Below, in pieces: positions 40,719 through 50,104 of a DNA stretch of 64,000 bases. This DNA is from Chondrus crispus (lineage: Eukaryota; Rhodophyta; Florideophyceae; Gigartinales; Gigartinaceae). Every line of letters starts with the position of its first letter. Positions within the stretch are counted from its first letter, which is position 1. Location: contig NW_005179041.1 in NCBI RefSeq assembly GCF_000350225.1, positions 124,001 through 188,000 on the forward strand, written 5' to 3'. A model generated the notes under the pieces. That model ran no database searches. It saw only the letters and a list, made by a program, of their open reading frames with translations, and was not told the origin of the DNA. The position numbers and the translations under genes were made by a program.

Positions 40719-43685
40719 ATGAAAGGCATAACGAACGACGCGTTGGGTGCACTTACGAGTGCCCAGAAAGGCTTCATCTCCTCAATTCGGTTCCTAGAAA
40801 CAACTCCGGAGCTAACTGGGACCCAACTAAAGCGCACTATCGCTGACATGTTCCCGCCGGCTTCGCTTTTCCAACAAGAAATATGCGACCTCCCTGCAAT
40901 TCATATTGAGTTGCGCAACTTCTTGGATAGTAGAGGAGGGAATTTGGAGCAACACTCATCTCACCGTGTTGTAATGACCCTAGCTCATGGCCTTTACGAA
41001 GAACCGGAAGACACTCAGGCGGCCATTGACATGGCACGAGAAATCGTTGCTGCCGGCCGTCGGTCCCGCGCGAACACTCCCGGTTCGAACAGAAGAGGCA
41101 TGAGCCAGCCTACTTCACAGTTGACTCAAGTGACCCCTCCGAATCACACTTTCCCGTAAAAGGTTGCGCACAATGTAGCCATGAGACTAAAAGACAAAGA
41201 TAAAAAGTTTTCTGGCGATCTAGGGGAGTCCTGGATGGAGTACGTCGACGATTACCTCCAGGTTTGTCGAGACTATTCCCTTTCTCCGCTGCAAAAGCTA
41301 CAGTACCTCCACAATCTACTTCGAGGAGACGCGAAGAGGTATTACCTCGACAAGGTAGATAGTTACGCTACCAGTTTCCAGCAGGCCACACAAATGCTCG
41401 AGAATGAGTACAATTCTGCAGTACGTCAAACTCGAGTTAAGAACTACCTGAACACGCTGCGAATTACTTCCTTTGTTTCTCAAGGGACAGAGATGTCTGC
41501 CGCGCTTGCAAGGGTCTACAAGTCTATTATCCAGCTATTGAGACAGGCTCCAAGATCCCACCAAGGAGACGCCCACAAAGTGGAATTCCTTCGAAACGCA
41601 GTAATAGCGACGCTATGGTCGAGCGAACCGTACAGCAGAGTTCTGACTCATAATCTTACATTCCAACAGCTCTATGCAGAGCTCGAGGCTGCCCTGCAGC
41701 TAGAGAAGGAGTCCAAACTCGCGATCTTACAAGACCGCGCACAGTTAGGTGAAAGGACGCATTCTTCCGACGACAATGCCGGAATAATGTACACGGGGCA
41801 AGGAAGGTACTACAGCAGCCCTTCTTCGTCCCGTTACCAAAGAAGGAGTACGCCTTTCCGAAGCTCTCCCACCGGCCAAAGCGCGAACAACCGAGTCGCA
41901 AAGGCCGGAAGCTTTAACCCTCTATCGGTCTCCGGATTTTTCAACTGCGGAGGTACGCATCTTTTGAAGGACTGCACGCTCCCGTTGAACACGTCCATGG
42001 CAGCTGCACGCAAAATGGAGCACTATGCGAAGAAGGCCGCCACAAAACCAATTGCGTTACACCACGTTCTCGCGGACCTATGTCAGCAACTTGATTGCGA
42101 AGCAAAGGAGGACTGCGAGGAAGAAGCAGAGGCGAGTGACCCGCGAATATTTGAAAGTATCCTAAAAATGGAACACCCAAGCTCAGAGGAAGACAATCCG
42201 CATCAGCATCATGATGAATCTTCAGCCGAAAGTATAAACCACGTATACGTCACTGGAAAGTCATGCGACATACCTTCATCAGATACTTTCCAAGGGGTTT
42301 GCATCGATTCCGCAGCCCATAAATCGGTTATAAGAGCTTCCCAAGCACGCGCATACTGCAGCTTGTTTGATGTTCCCTTTCAGCCCTTCTCAACGAGGAG
42401 AAGAAATGTCTTCAGTTTCGGGACACACAAACACCTTGGACTAGGTCTTCTCAACATGCGAGTACCAATTACGTCGAGTCACTTCCTCCCTATCACGGTC
42501 GATGTCGTCGATGCGGACGTACCTTTCCTGTTAGGCTTTGACAACATGGAATTGTACAAGATTGTGCTCGACACAGATAAGTGCGTACTGTCTTCAAGGT
42601 TACAAGGATGGGACGCGCCCGTTAAGAAAAAGCTAGGACACCTGTACTATGAATGGGGCACCCAAATACTCTTCACTGAAACCGACCTCATGAAAGTGCA
42701 CAGGCATTTCCACCATCCGGATTCTGAAAGGCTCTACTCGGTCATGAAAAGGGCCGACCCCGAAAAAACCTCCCCTCAGGTCTTGACCGACTTAAAGCGC
42801 ATCAGCGCGGCATGTGACCTCTGCCAAAGACTCTCACATGCACCGCACCGGTTCCAGGTGGCACTCCCAGACGGAGAAGTCGTCTTCAATAAGACTGTCT
42901 GCCTGGACCTCATGTACCTTGACAATGCAGCTGTTCTAGACGTGGTAGACAAAGACACCAAATTCTCCGCGGCTTCTTTCCTATCCAATGAGACGGATAA
43001 CGAAACTTTGAACACGTTCATGCGCATATGGGTCTGCACATATATTGGATTCCCAAACATTATGGCCACTGATCGAGGCCCTCAATTCAAGTGCAACCGG
43101 TGGAACATCCTGCTCAACCTAGCAGGGATTACGCACCACCCCTCTGGTGTTCAAAGTCATAACGCATTGGGAGTCGGCGAGCGTTACCATTCCTTTCTAC
43201 GGGGAATATACGGCAAGGCTCGACAGCAACACCCTCAGCTGGAGAATGAACACATACTCGCCCTTTCCGTCAAGGCTATGAACGATACCGCTGCGTACCA
43301 CGGTCTTTTACCTACTCTACTCGTGTTTGGAGCCATGCCACGGATTCTAGTGACCCCTATGGACCTCCCAGCGCAAGTAGATCGAATGAAAGCGATGGTT
43401 TTGGCTCGAAAGGAAATGACTCTGGTCATTACAAAGGAGAGGGTCACAAGGGCTTTGCGCGCGAATGTACCGTCAACAGCTCAATCCGATATACCCATCG
43501 GCTCACGTGTCCTGATATTCGGGGAGAAACCTCAGAATAAGTGGATTGGGCCGTACAGGGTTTTGGACGTAAACGATGAGTGCCTTTTCATAGACTTGGA
43601 TGGTACCGACTACCAAGTGTCCATAGACAAGTTGAAAGCTTGCGAATTCCCCCCCGCCAGTCAGTACAATTGGAGCCACACCTGA
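40719..43685 (+). pseudogene. gag, protease and integrase of the old copia element
   Basis: The first part from ATG 40719 ends at TAA 41157-41159, but the same frame continues at once (ATG 41181) to 43685, so gag is split by one stop. Gag shows KFSGDLGESWMEYVDDY, LQKLQYLHNLLRGDAKRYYL as in the other element. The zinc knuckle is degenerate (FFNCGGTHLLKDC, first Cys lost). Protease has CIDSAAHKSVI, with DSA instead of DTG/DSG. Integrase keeps HRHFHH...CDLCQR and the Asp (CLDLMY), Asp (ATDRGPQF), Glu (GERYHS) triad. Confidence 0.82.
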
Positions 43686-44718
43686 TCTCAAGAATACCTC
43701 AAATCCTGTTGCGGAGCCTCCGCCGCAAAGTGATGTCCTGGACGATTTGGAAACCATATTAACTAGGATCCGTGCGAATCCACAAAGCTCTCAGTTAGTA
43801 TTGACACCTCTACAAAGTACGCCCCCTCCTCTGCAAACCGCAGTACCCATTGGGGCGACACCAGACCTCGACGTTTTCATGACTGAAGTCATCGAACAAA
43901 CGGACGGAAGAGCAAAATCAGAGGAATTCGCCAAAGCCATGAGAAAGGAGGTTGTTGGACCTGAGAAAAGGAATACTTGGAAGGTAATTCTGAAGGGAAC
44001 TCTACCCCCCGGCCCGAATATTTTAGGGGGGCGGTTTGTGCGTGCCCTCAAGAACGCAGGTACGGATGGTGAACTCGCAAAAGCCCGTTATGTGGCGCAA
44101 GGTCATCGTGATATGGATAAATCATACATGGTCCATAACATCACGAACTTACGCCAAAGTTCAACAAGAATAATAGTTTCGGTCGCCGCTATCAAAAAGT
44201 TTCGTATCTTTTCACACGGCGTCACCCAAGCTTACTTTCAAAGTGAGGAGAAGCTTACCCGCAAGGTGTTCCTGCTCCAAAAAAGGAAGGATATGGAGGA
44301 TTTTGGGTTGGCTCAGAACGAGATTCTAGAATTGCTTAGGCCAATATACGGTATGACCGACGCAGGTGACTACTGCGGAGTCACCGTTGATCACCACGCC
44401 ATAGATGACCTTGGACTTGTGCCCTTACTGGGCGACCCGTCGCTATACATCAAACGCAACGATGAGGACATTCACGGACTTTTAGGAATGTGTGTGGACG
44501 ACGGGTGCCTAGCAGGGAACAAAGTGATGCTGGAACTTACGGAGCTAACGCTTCAGAAGTTCGAATCAAGGCCACGAGAATGGGACAACTTCGAGTTCTT
44601 TGGAACGACTATCTCCACAATGAACAACGGACATTTTGTGATATCCTAAAAAGCCTATATAAAACGGCTAAAGCCGTTACCGCTTGACGCATCATTGTAA
44701 CGATTCCGATCGTACAGA

Positions 44719-44783
44719 GCCACACTCGCTTCAAGCGAGTGTGGCCTTGTGTATCCAACCCAAATTGGGTTGGATTCACAAGG
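44719..44783. repeat. Double hairpin inserted in the reverse transcriptase gene
   Basis: Hairpin 1: GCCACACTCGCTT (44719-44731), C, then its exact inverse (44733-44745). Hairpin 2: 19-bp arms 44745-44763 and 44765-44783 with one mismatch. Removing 44732-44766 (35 bases) restores a continuous coding frame (RATLA then WVGFTRPDALC) that matches the uninterrupted RAKLMWLLQTRPD of the first copia element. Confidence 0.9.
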
Positions 44784-45165
44784 CCCGACGCATTATGTGC
44801 CATCAAGAAAGCAGCACAGGTGACTGAAAGTACATTTGGGGTGGAAAAGGTCAAGGCATTCAACACTACGATCACGTTCTTACAGAAAACCCCTGAAAGG
44901 TGCCTCCAATTTCCCCCTTCGACAAGAAGACGCTTCATCTGAAGGTATATGCAGATGCTTCATTTGCTGGAAATGATGATTTGTCATCACAACTCGGGTT
45001 CATCATCCTTCTATGTGATGAGTCGAATCGCACGCATGTTTTAGATTACTCCAGTAGAATGTCCAAGCTTGTTGTAAGATCCATTCTTGGTGGAGAAGTG
45101 TACGCTTTCGCTGACGGTTTCGACAGAGCATATATTTTACGCCATGACCTCCAAGTGATATTTAA

Positions 45166-45773
45166 TGTTGTATAAACCCGTGCCACTGTAGTATCCTTTT
45201 CGCGCTACTCGTGTACACGTGTATCTAGATAACTCAAGTACCCCGACGTACAGTACCTAGCCCATTTACACCAGCCTTGCTCGCTTTCGACACGCGCACA
45301 CGTGGACCTACTACCGCTCTTGTACAAGTGTATATTATGACGCAACCTCGTGAGCACTAGCCGTTACATCTCGACCGCGACCTAGTACAGTATATAGCGT
45401 CGTTGGCGCTTGAGCCGGGTGGGTTTGGGGACAAGCAACCAAGGACCAAGGACGCGACTCTCGTTCTTGGATTTGCGCCGTACTAACTAACTTCTTCTCG
45501 TTCACGTTCTCTCGTTCTCCTCGCTCGCGCCCTAGGACTCTCGTGGCCACGTTGCGTGTTGCCTCCCCGCTCGCGCGCACGGTTCGCTGGCCGCGTATTA
45601 GCCCCGCTGTGTCGAGAGCACCCCGTCGTTCGCTTCTAGTTTCCGTGGTTCGAGAGCACACCCGGGTTCTACAGTCGCCCGAAAGCCTCTACCACTTCCC
45701 CCTAGCTACCTAGTACACGACCCCACGAACGACCCGTGTTTTAGCACGTGACCACGTTTCGCGTTCTACTACA
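45166..45773. mobile_element. Solo LTR, 608 bp, with TTTAA duplication
   Basis: It begins TGTTGTATAAACCCG and ends GTTCTACTACA, with TGTTGTA and TACTACA as short inverted ends. TTTAA lies on both sides (45161-45165 and 45774-45778). The RNase H sequence is continuous when it is removed. The two LTRs of this lost element must have recombined. It does not match either copia LTR in the window, so it is a third family. Confidence 0.85.
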
Positions 45774-46088
45774 TTTAAGAAGAATTTTCCACTTCATATG
45801 TTCACGGATTCTCTACAAATGTTTGACGTCATCACGAAAGGGTCATCAACGACAGAAAAACGGCTGATGATTGACATTTCATCTGCGCGTCAATGCTACA
45901 AGCGAGAAGAAATATCTCACGTCGGTCTTGTATCGTCTGAGAACCACGTGGCCGATAGGTTGAAAAAATAAAGTCTCAATAACGCTTTGCAGAAGCTTCT
46001 CGATACTGGTTACGACCTGAACACCGTGCTAAAATAGATTGTCCAGACTCCGGCAAGTTCTACTTCTGGAAAAATGGCAGTGCGAAAT

Positions 46089-46386
46089 TGCCTATCATTT
46101 TAATCTCAAGAGGCCTGACCACGCGAATGGATCACGCGGTGAGAGCCTAACTTGCGTTTTTATGGGTTAGATTTATGTAGTATATAAGGAACAGACCTAG
46201 GCGACTAGCGCGTGGGTCTGACCAGGAGGCAGGTTTGAACAGACGTGTCTACGCAGAATCCTTCTCGAACAGCGCTTCGATTACCCGGAGGTTCGGTTGG
46301 GTTCGAAGAGCCGGTCGTAGGCTCTTCTAGACATTTAATAAACTGTTTAAACTATTCTCTTTAATTTTTCTGGGACAATTCCCACA
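46089..46386 (+). repeat. 3' LTR of the old copia element
   Basis: Partner of 38918-39215; many scattered differences. Confidence 0.85.
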
Positions 46387-46589
46387 ACACCATCGGCTCC
46401 CCCTGAAAGTTGGAAAAATAAAAGTAATTTATGTACACATCGTCAGGTCTCACGACCGGGAGACCAGAACAAAGTGTCGTCTCTGCATGTCAGTGAAGAG
46501 CGAAAAGTCCCACTGTGCCGAAGTTATTTTTCTCCATGGTCTGTACTGTAAATGCTAACTACACCTGAATCATTGCAGTTGACTACAGT

Positions 46590-46703
46590 ACAGTACCGTC
46601 CTTCCGGTAGCAGTTTAAAGTTTAAACTGCTACCGGAAGGACGGTACTGTGAGAAGGGTACTGTAGAAGGTTTAAAGTTTAAACCTTCTACAGTACCCTT
46701 CTC
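46590..46703. repeat. Two abutting perfect palindromes (30-bp and 26-bp arms)
   Basis: Palindrome 1: arms 46590-46619 and 46621-46650 around a single G. Palindrome 2: arms 46651-46676 and 46678-46703, also around a single G. Both centres read TTTAAAGTTTAAA. The pair is perfect over all 112 arm bases. Confidence 0.95.
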
Positions 46704-47440
46704 AGTGGCTCAATGTGGGACGCATGAGAAGTTATGATAAATATGCGAATGCAGTGCGTATTCGAAGAAAATTGCCTTTATTTGGACGGGAGAATTGGTC
46801 TCCAAAGTGTGCCACGGTCAAAGTGGGACGACGAGAAATTTCATGTGTTGCACGCTTCATCTGTAATGGGAGAGACCCAACAAAGCCGACGCTGCCGTGT
46901 GCTTGCGGGTCCTCAACAACTCGCCTTCCTCAACCTGCATCCGCTGTTTTCGGGCTCTTGGCCATTGCGAAATTGGCAAGTCGTCGCAAACTATGTCTTC
47001 GAGAGGCGACACCGCAGACTGCGCCTTTCAGACGTTTCTGAGAGTCAATTTTTTTTTGTTTGCAGTATCATTCTCTACATTAAACTCCTGAATGTGATAA
47101 ACGTTGGGTACGGGCGCTTTTGGAGGATTCCGCTCCTCCAAACGAGCACGAACGGACTGCAAATTGCCAACCGTCGCTGCGTTTCCTGTTGCGAGGAATT
47201 TTCTATTAGATTTCTTAGGTGTGGGGTTCTTTGACAGGCATATATTCTTTCTCAGAATGTTGCGCAACACATAATCATTATTGGGAGCGACGGAAACCTC
47301 TGCAAAAGCATGAGCAGAAAACTGACCGTTTGTAAGAGCATGTGAATATGTTTCATCAAAAGAATATATTTAATTCGTTGCGAAATAGTTTAGCAAAATC
47401 ATATGCGCGAAACTATGCGGCGCGGCATTATAATTTTGGT

Positions 47441-47491
47441 GTCACAATTTGAGCCTTGTCACAATTTGAGCCTTGTCACAGATTGAGCCTG
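47441..47491. repeat. 17-bp unit repeated three times
   Basis: GTCACAATTTGAGCCTT twice exactly, then GTCACAGATTGAGCCTG. Confidence 0.85.
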
Positions 47492-47642
47492 TGAGAAGGG
47501 TATCGCCTACAGCACGGGAACCGGTCGTTGCACAAGGAGCAATCTCCGAACCTTAAGTCGTCCAGGATCGTATGCTCCAGACTCGGCGAGTCGTGTAGTC
47601 TATCTCACTCCTCCATTTGCTTGTCACGGATTGCTCACAACG

Positions 47643-49445
47643 ATGCCGCATAGTCCTCTTTTCATTCAGCCTTTCTCTAACATCCCACATCCCTCCATCC
47701 GTCGCCCGACATTGCGGAGCACACGACCTACCCTCCGTCGTCCCACCCACCCCGTCCGACCTCGCACCTCCGTATACTGTGTAAGCCAAGACGTCCGCGT
47801 GTCCGGCGGTGGCGTCGCCCCTTCGGAAGATGCCTTCACTCAGTATGATGGCCAAGACCCAGTCCACTTTGCCTCACTCGCTTCCGATCCGGCCGTCCGC
47901 ATGGTTCCGGTTTGGAGGAAGATTTTTTCAGATCAAATGACCCCCGTTGTCGCATATCGATGCTTGGTTGCGGAAAATGACCAAACAACCCCCTCATTTC
48001 TGCTCGAGAGCGTCCACACGGGAGAGCGCGTCGGTCGATACAGCCTCGTCGGTGCACGTCCGGTGTGCGAGGTTGTTGCTTATAAGCAAAATGTTACTGT
48101 CGTAAGGCATGAACGAACTGGAACTACCAGGCATACCGAAAAGGTCGATGATCCCTGGAAAGTCATCGCGGAGATGAACAACACACTCAAACCTGTATCG
48201 AGTTGTTCCTTGCCAGCAGCAGAGGCATTTTTCTCTGGCGGCTGGGTCGGATATGGTGGATACGATACCATGCGATACGCCGAGCTCAAGAGTTTGCCAT
48301 TCTCCGCCACCCCGAAAGATGATCGCGGACTCCCAGATCTACATTTTGGTCTTTATAAAGACGTTTTCGCTTTTGATCAAGTTGCAAAGGTTATCTACAT
48401 CGTCCATTGGGTTGACATCACCGATCATTCCAACGCCAACGGAGAGGCACTGGTTGCAGAGGCACACGCAGCGGGGATGAAGGAGTTAGACTCACTGGTA
48501 GAGACGCTTCATAAGGGGGCCAATCTGAGTACGATGTCACCTGGAACGGTGAATTTGAATACTGATGCGGCGGCGATTCGGCAGTATCCGAGTAACATGA
48601 CGAAAGAGGAGTTTATGGAAGCGCTGTCGAAAATCAAATACCACATTATGGTTGGGGATACCTTTCAGACGGTGTTTTCACAACGTTTTGAACGATGGAG
48701 CGAAGCAGACCCGTTCTCTGTGTATCGAGCATTGCGTATCATTAACCCTTCTCCCTATATGATTTACATGCAAAATGAGGGATCAATTTTGGTGGCCTCT
48801 TCGCCAGAGATCTTGACTAAAGTAGAGAATGGTACTTTAACTAATCGACCACTCGCAGGAACAAGGCGCCGCGGTGCAAGCGAGGAGGAAGATGAGGTCC
48901 TAGCAAAAGAGCTGCTAGCTGATGGTAAGGATCGGTCCGAGCACATGATGCTGGTAGACCTGGGACGCAACGATGTTGGAAAAGTGTCGGCGTACGGGTC
49001 TGTGAAGGCTGAGCAAATCATGAATGTTGAGAAGTACTCGCATGTGATGCATATCAGCAGCACTGTGAAAGGAAAATTAAGAGAGGGGTTGACTTCGTGG
49101 GACGCTCTTCGCGCGACGCTACCAGCTGGAACGATCAGCGGGGCTCCGAAAATTCGGGCGATGCAGATTATCGATGATCTAGAGCCTACAAAGCGCGGAC
49201 CATATGGAGGGGGGATCGGGTACATTTCGTTTCATGACAGCATGAATATTGCGCTCGCTTTAAGAACAATGGTTGTGCCGACGAAGCCACGCATGAATGC
49301 GGATGGGAAACCAGAGTGGCAGTACTTTCTTCAGGCTGGGGCTGGAATCGTGTATGAGTCGGACCCTGAGGCCGAATATACCGAGACAGTGAACAAAGCA
49401 ATGGCGATGAACAGAGCGATTGACTTGGCAGAGAATGCTTTCTAA
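47643..49445 (+). CDS. trpE: Anthranilate synthase component I, probably plastid-targeted
   Basis: 600 residues from ATG 47643; an upstream in-frame TTG is less likely. Converts chorismate to anthranilate, the first step of tryptophan synthesis, with a glutaminase partner (TrpG). The first ~60 residues are rich in Arg, Pro, Ser and Thr and lack acidic residues, as expected for a transit peptide. LLES at 120-123 matches the tryptophan feedback-binding motif. The C-terminal chorismate-binding domain has RPLAGTRRRG, HMMLVDLGRNDVGKV, LPAGTISGAPKIRAMQIID, GPYGGGIGYI and AGAGIVYESDPEAEY. Red algal plastids often encode trpG, which would suit plastid import of this subunit (family knowledge; not visible here). 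One exon. The last 15 codons are duplicated just downstream. Confidence 0.95.
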   Translation: MPHSPLFIQPFSNIPHPSIRRPTLRSTRPTLRRPTHPVRPRTSVYCVSQDVRVSGGGVAPSEDAFTQYDGQDPVHFASLASDPAVRMVPVWRKIFSDQMTPVVAYRCLVAENDQTTPSFLLESVHTGERVGRYSLVGARPVCEVVAYKQNVTVVRHERTGTTRHTEKVDDPWKVIAEMNNTLKPVSSCSLPAAEAFFSGGWVGYGGYDTMRYAELKSLPFSATPKDDRGLPDLHFGLYKDVFAFDQVAKVIYIVHWVDITDHSNANGEALVAEAHAAGMKELDSLVETLHKGANLSTMSPGTVNLNTDAAAIRQYPSNMTKEEFMEALSKIKYHIMVGDTFQTVFSQRFERWSEADPFSVYRALRIINPSPYMIYMQNEGSILVASSPEILTKVENGTLTNRPLAGTRRRGASEEEDEVLAKELLADGKDRSEHMMLVDLGRNDVGKVSAYGSVKAEQIMNVEKYSHVMHISSTVKGKLREGLTSWDALRATLPAGTISGAPKIRAMQIIDDLEPTKRGPYGGGIGYISFHDSMNIALALRTMVVPTKPRMNADGKPEWQYFLQAGAGIVYESDPEAEYTETVNKAMAMNRAIDLAENAF

Positions 49446-49518
49446 AAAGGGACGCTCGTTGGCGATGAACAGAGCAGTTGACTTGGCAAAGAATGCTCTC
49501 TAAAAAGGGACGGTCGTT
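49403..49518 (+). repeat. 58-bp tandem duplication across the trpE stop codon
   Basis: 49403-49460 and 49461-49518 are nearly identical, starting GGCGATGAACAGAGC. Each includes the C-terminal codons, TAA and following AAAGGGACG. The second copy is now 3' UTR. Confidence 0.92.
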
Positions 49519-50104
49519 TGCAGAGATTCTTGTAAGGAAAGAGTTGCAGACAAAGACTGGAGCATATTCTTGGTTGAAGCGGATAGTCCTTGGGTACTGT
49601 GTGTACTGTACATTGATGAGTGTCCTAAACTGGTAATCTGCCAGAGATTAGTTTCCAAGGGTGTGTTAGTGCTGATGCATTGCTGCCCAGATTTGTAAAT
49701 TAAAAAATTAAACACGATTGGGACGAAGCAGCCCCAATATTGCATCTTGCGCTCTCAAGCTGCAGCCTCTCCTGTATGATGGCCACCGGAGAGGCCATCA
49801 TACACGTCAGTACAGTAGTACTGTACAGACTCTGCACTATGATCTTGGCATGTGCTACCCTAGGGTACCCTTCCCCCACATCTGCCTGCTTCCTGCCCAA
49901 TACAGCAAATACCAAGGGTATATGTACCGTAGTGCAGGAACATACAACCTCGCCCCTACAACAATCCCGTCATCGATACTTACCGTCTGTTTCTCTTAAC
50001 ATCCATTCAAGTCCCTTGCCAGTCTTTGTTCACCATCATATCACCACCACCATCTGCGCACCTCAACTAATCGCTTCTCCTGCGTCCACATACGCGTTTG
50101 ATCC
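49519..50104. other. Intergenic region with a hairpin pair
   Basis: Contains 49773-49826 and the upstream region of the FAD oxidoreductase gene. No gene seen. Confidence 0.5.
49773..49826. repeat. Hairpin pair
   Basis: TGTATGATGGCC (49773-49784) with GGCCATCATACA (49793-49804); then GTACAGTA, G, TACTGTAC at 49810-49826. A CCTCTCC/GGAGAGG pairing overlaps the first stem and would compete with it. Confidence 0.8.

Larger units (their letters stand above)
43747..46035 (+). pseudogene. reverse transcriptase and RNase H of the old copia element, multiply broken
   Basis: Reverse transcriptase runs 43747-44649 (KARYVAQGHRD, FSHGVTQAYFQS, MCVDDGCLAGN), out of frame with integrase. After a TAA (44647) the same frame continues with AYIKRLKPLP up to RATLA, then the 35-bp double-hairpin insertion at 44732-44766 shifts the frame. 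WVGFTRPDALCAIKKAAQV follows, then RNase H (VYADASFAG, LGGEVYAFADGF). RNase H is cut at 45165 by a 608-bp solo LTR and resumes at 45779 (LHMFTDSLQMFDVITKGSS). Confidence 0.85.
38918..46386 (+). mobile_element. Old, degenerate Ty1/copia element
   Basis: Direct LTRs of about 298 bp at 38918-39215 and 46089-46386 (start TG, end near CCCAC), with clearly more differences than in the 12870 element. No matching target duplication. The coding part has several stops and frame changes, a solo LTR inserted in RNase H and a double-hairpin insertion in reverse transcriptase. Protein order and motifs are those of copia and similar to the first element, so the two are related families of different age. Confidence 0.88.
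46387..47642. other. Gene-free stretch upstream of the anthranilate synthase gene
   Basis: It holds the paired palindromes at 46590-46703 and a triple 17-bp tandem repeat at 47441-47491. A 166-codon + strand frame at 46734-47234 and an 80-codon - strand frame at 47028-47270 overlap and have no recognised motif. Confidence 0.5.

Noticed and set aside
38911..46391. Target duplication for the old copia element
   Set aside because: GAAAA before the 5' LTR and ACACC after the 3' LTR do not match; ends may be eroded or recombined.
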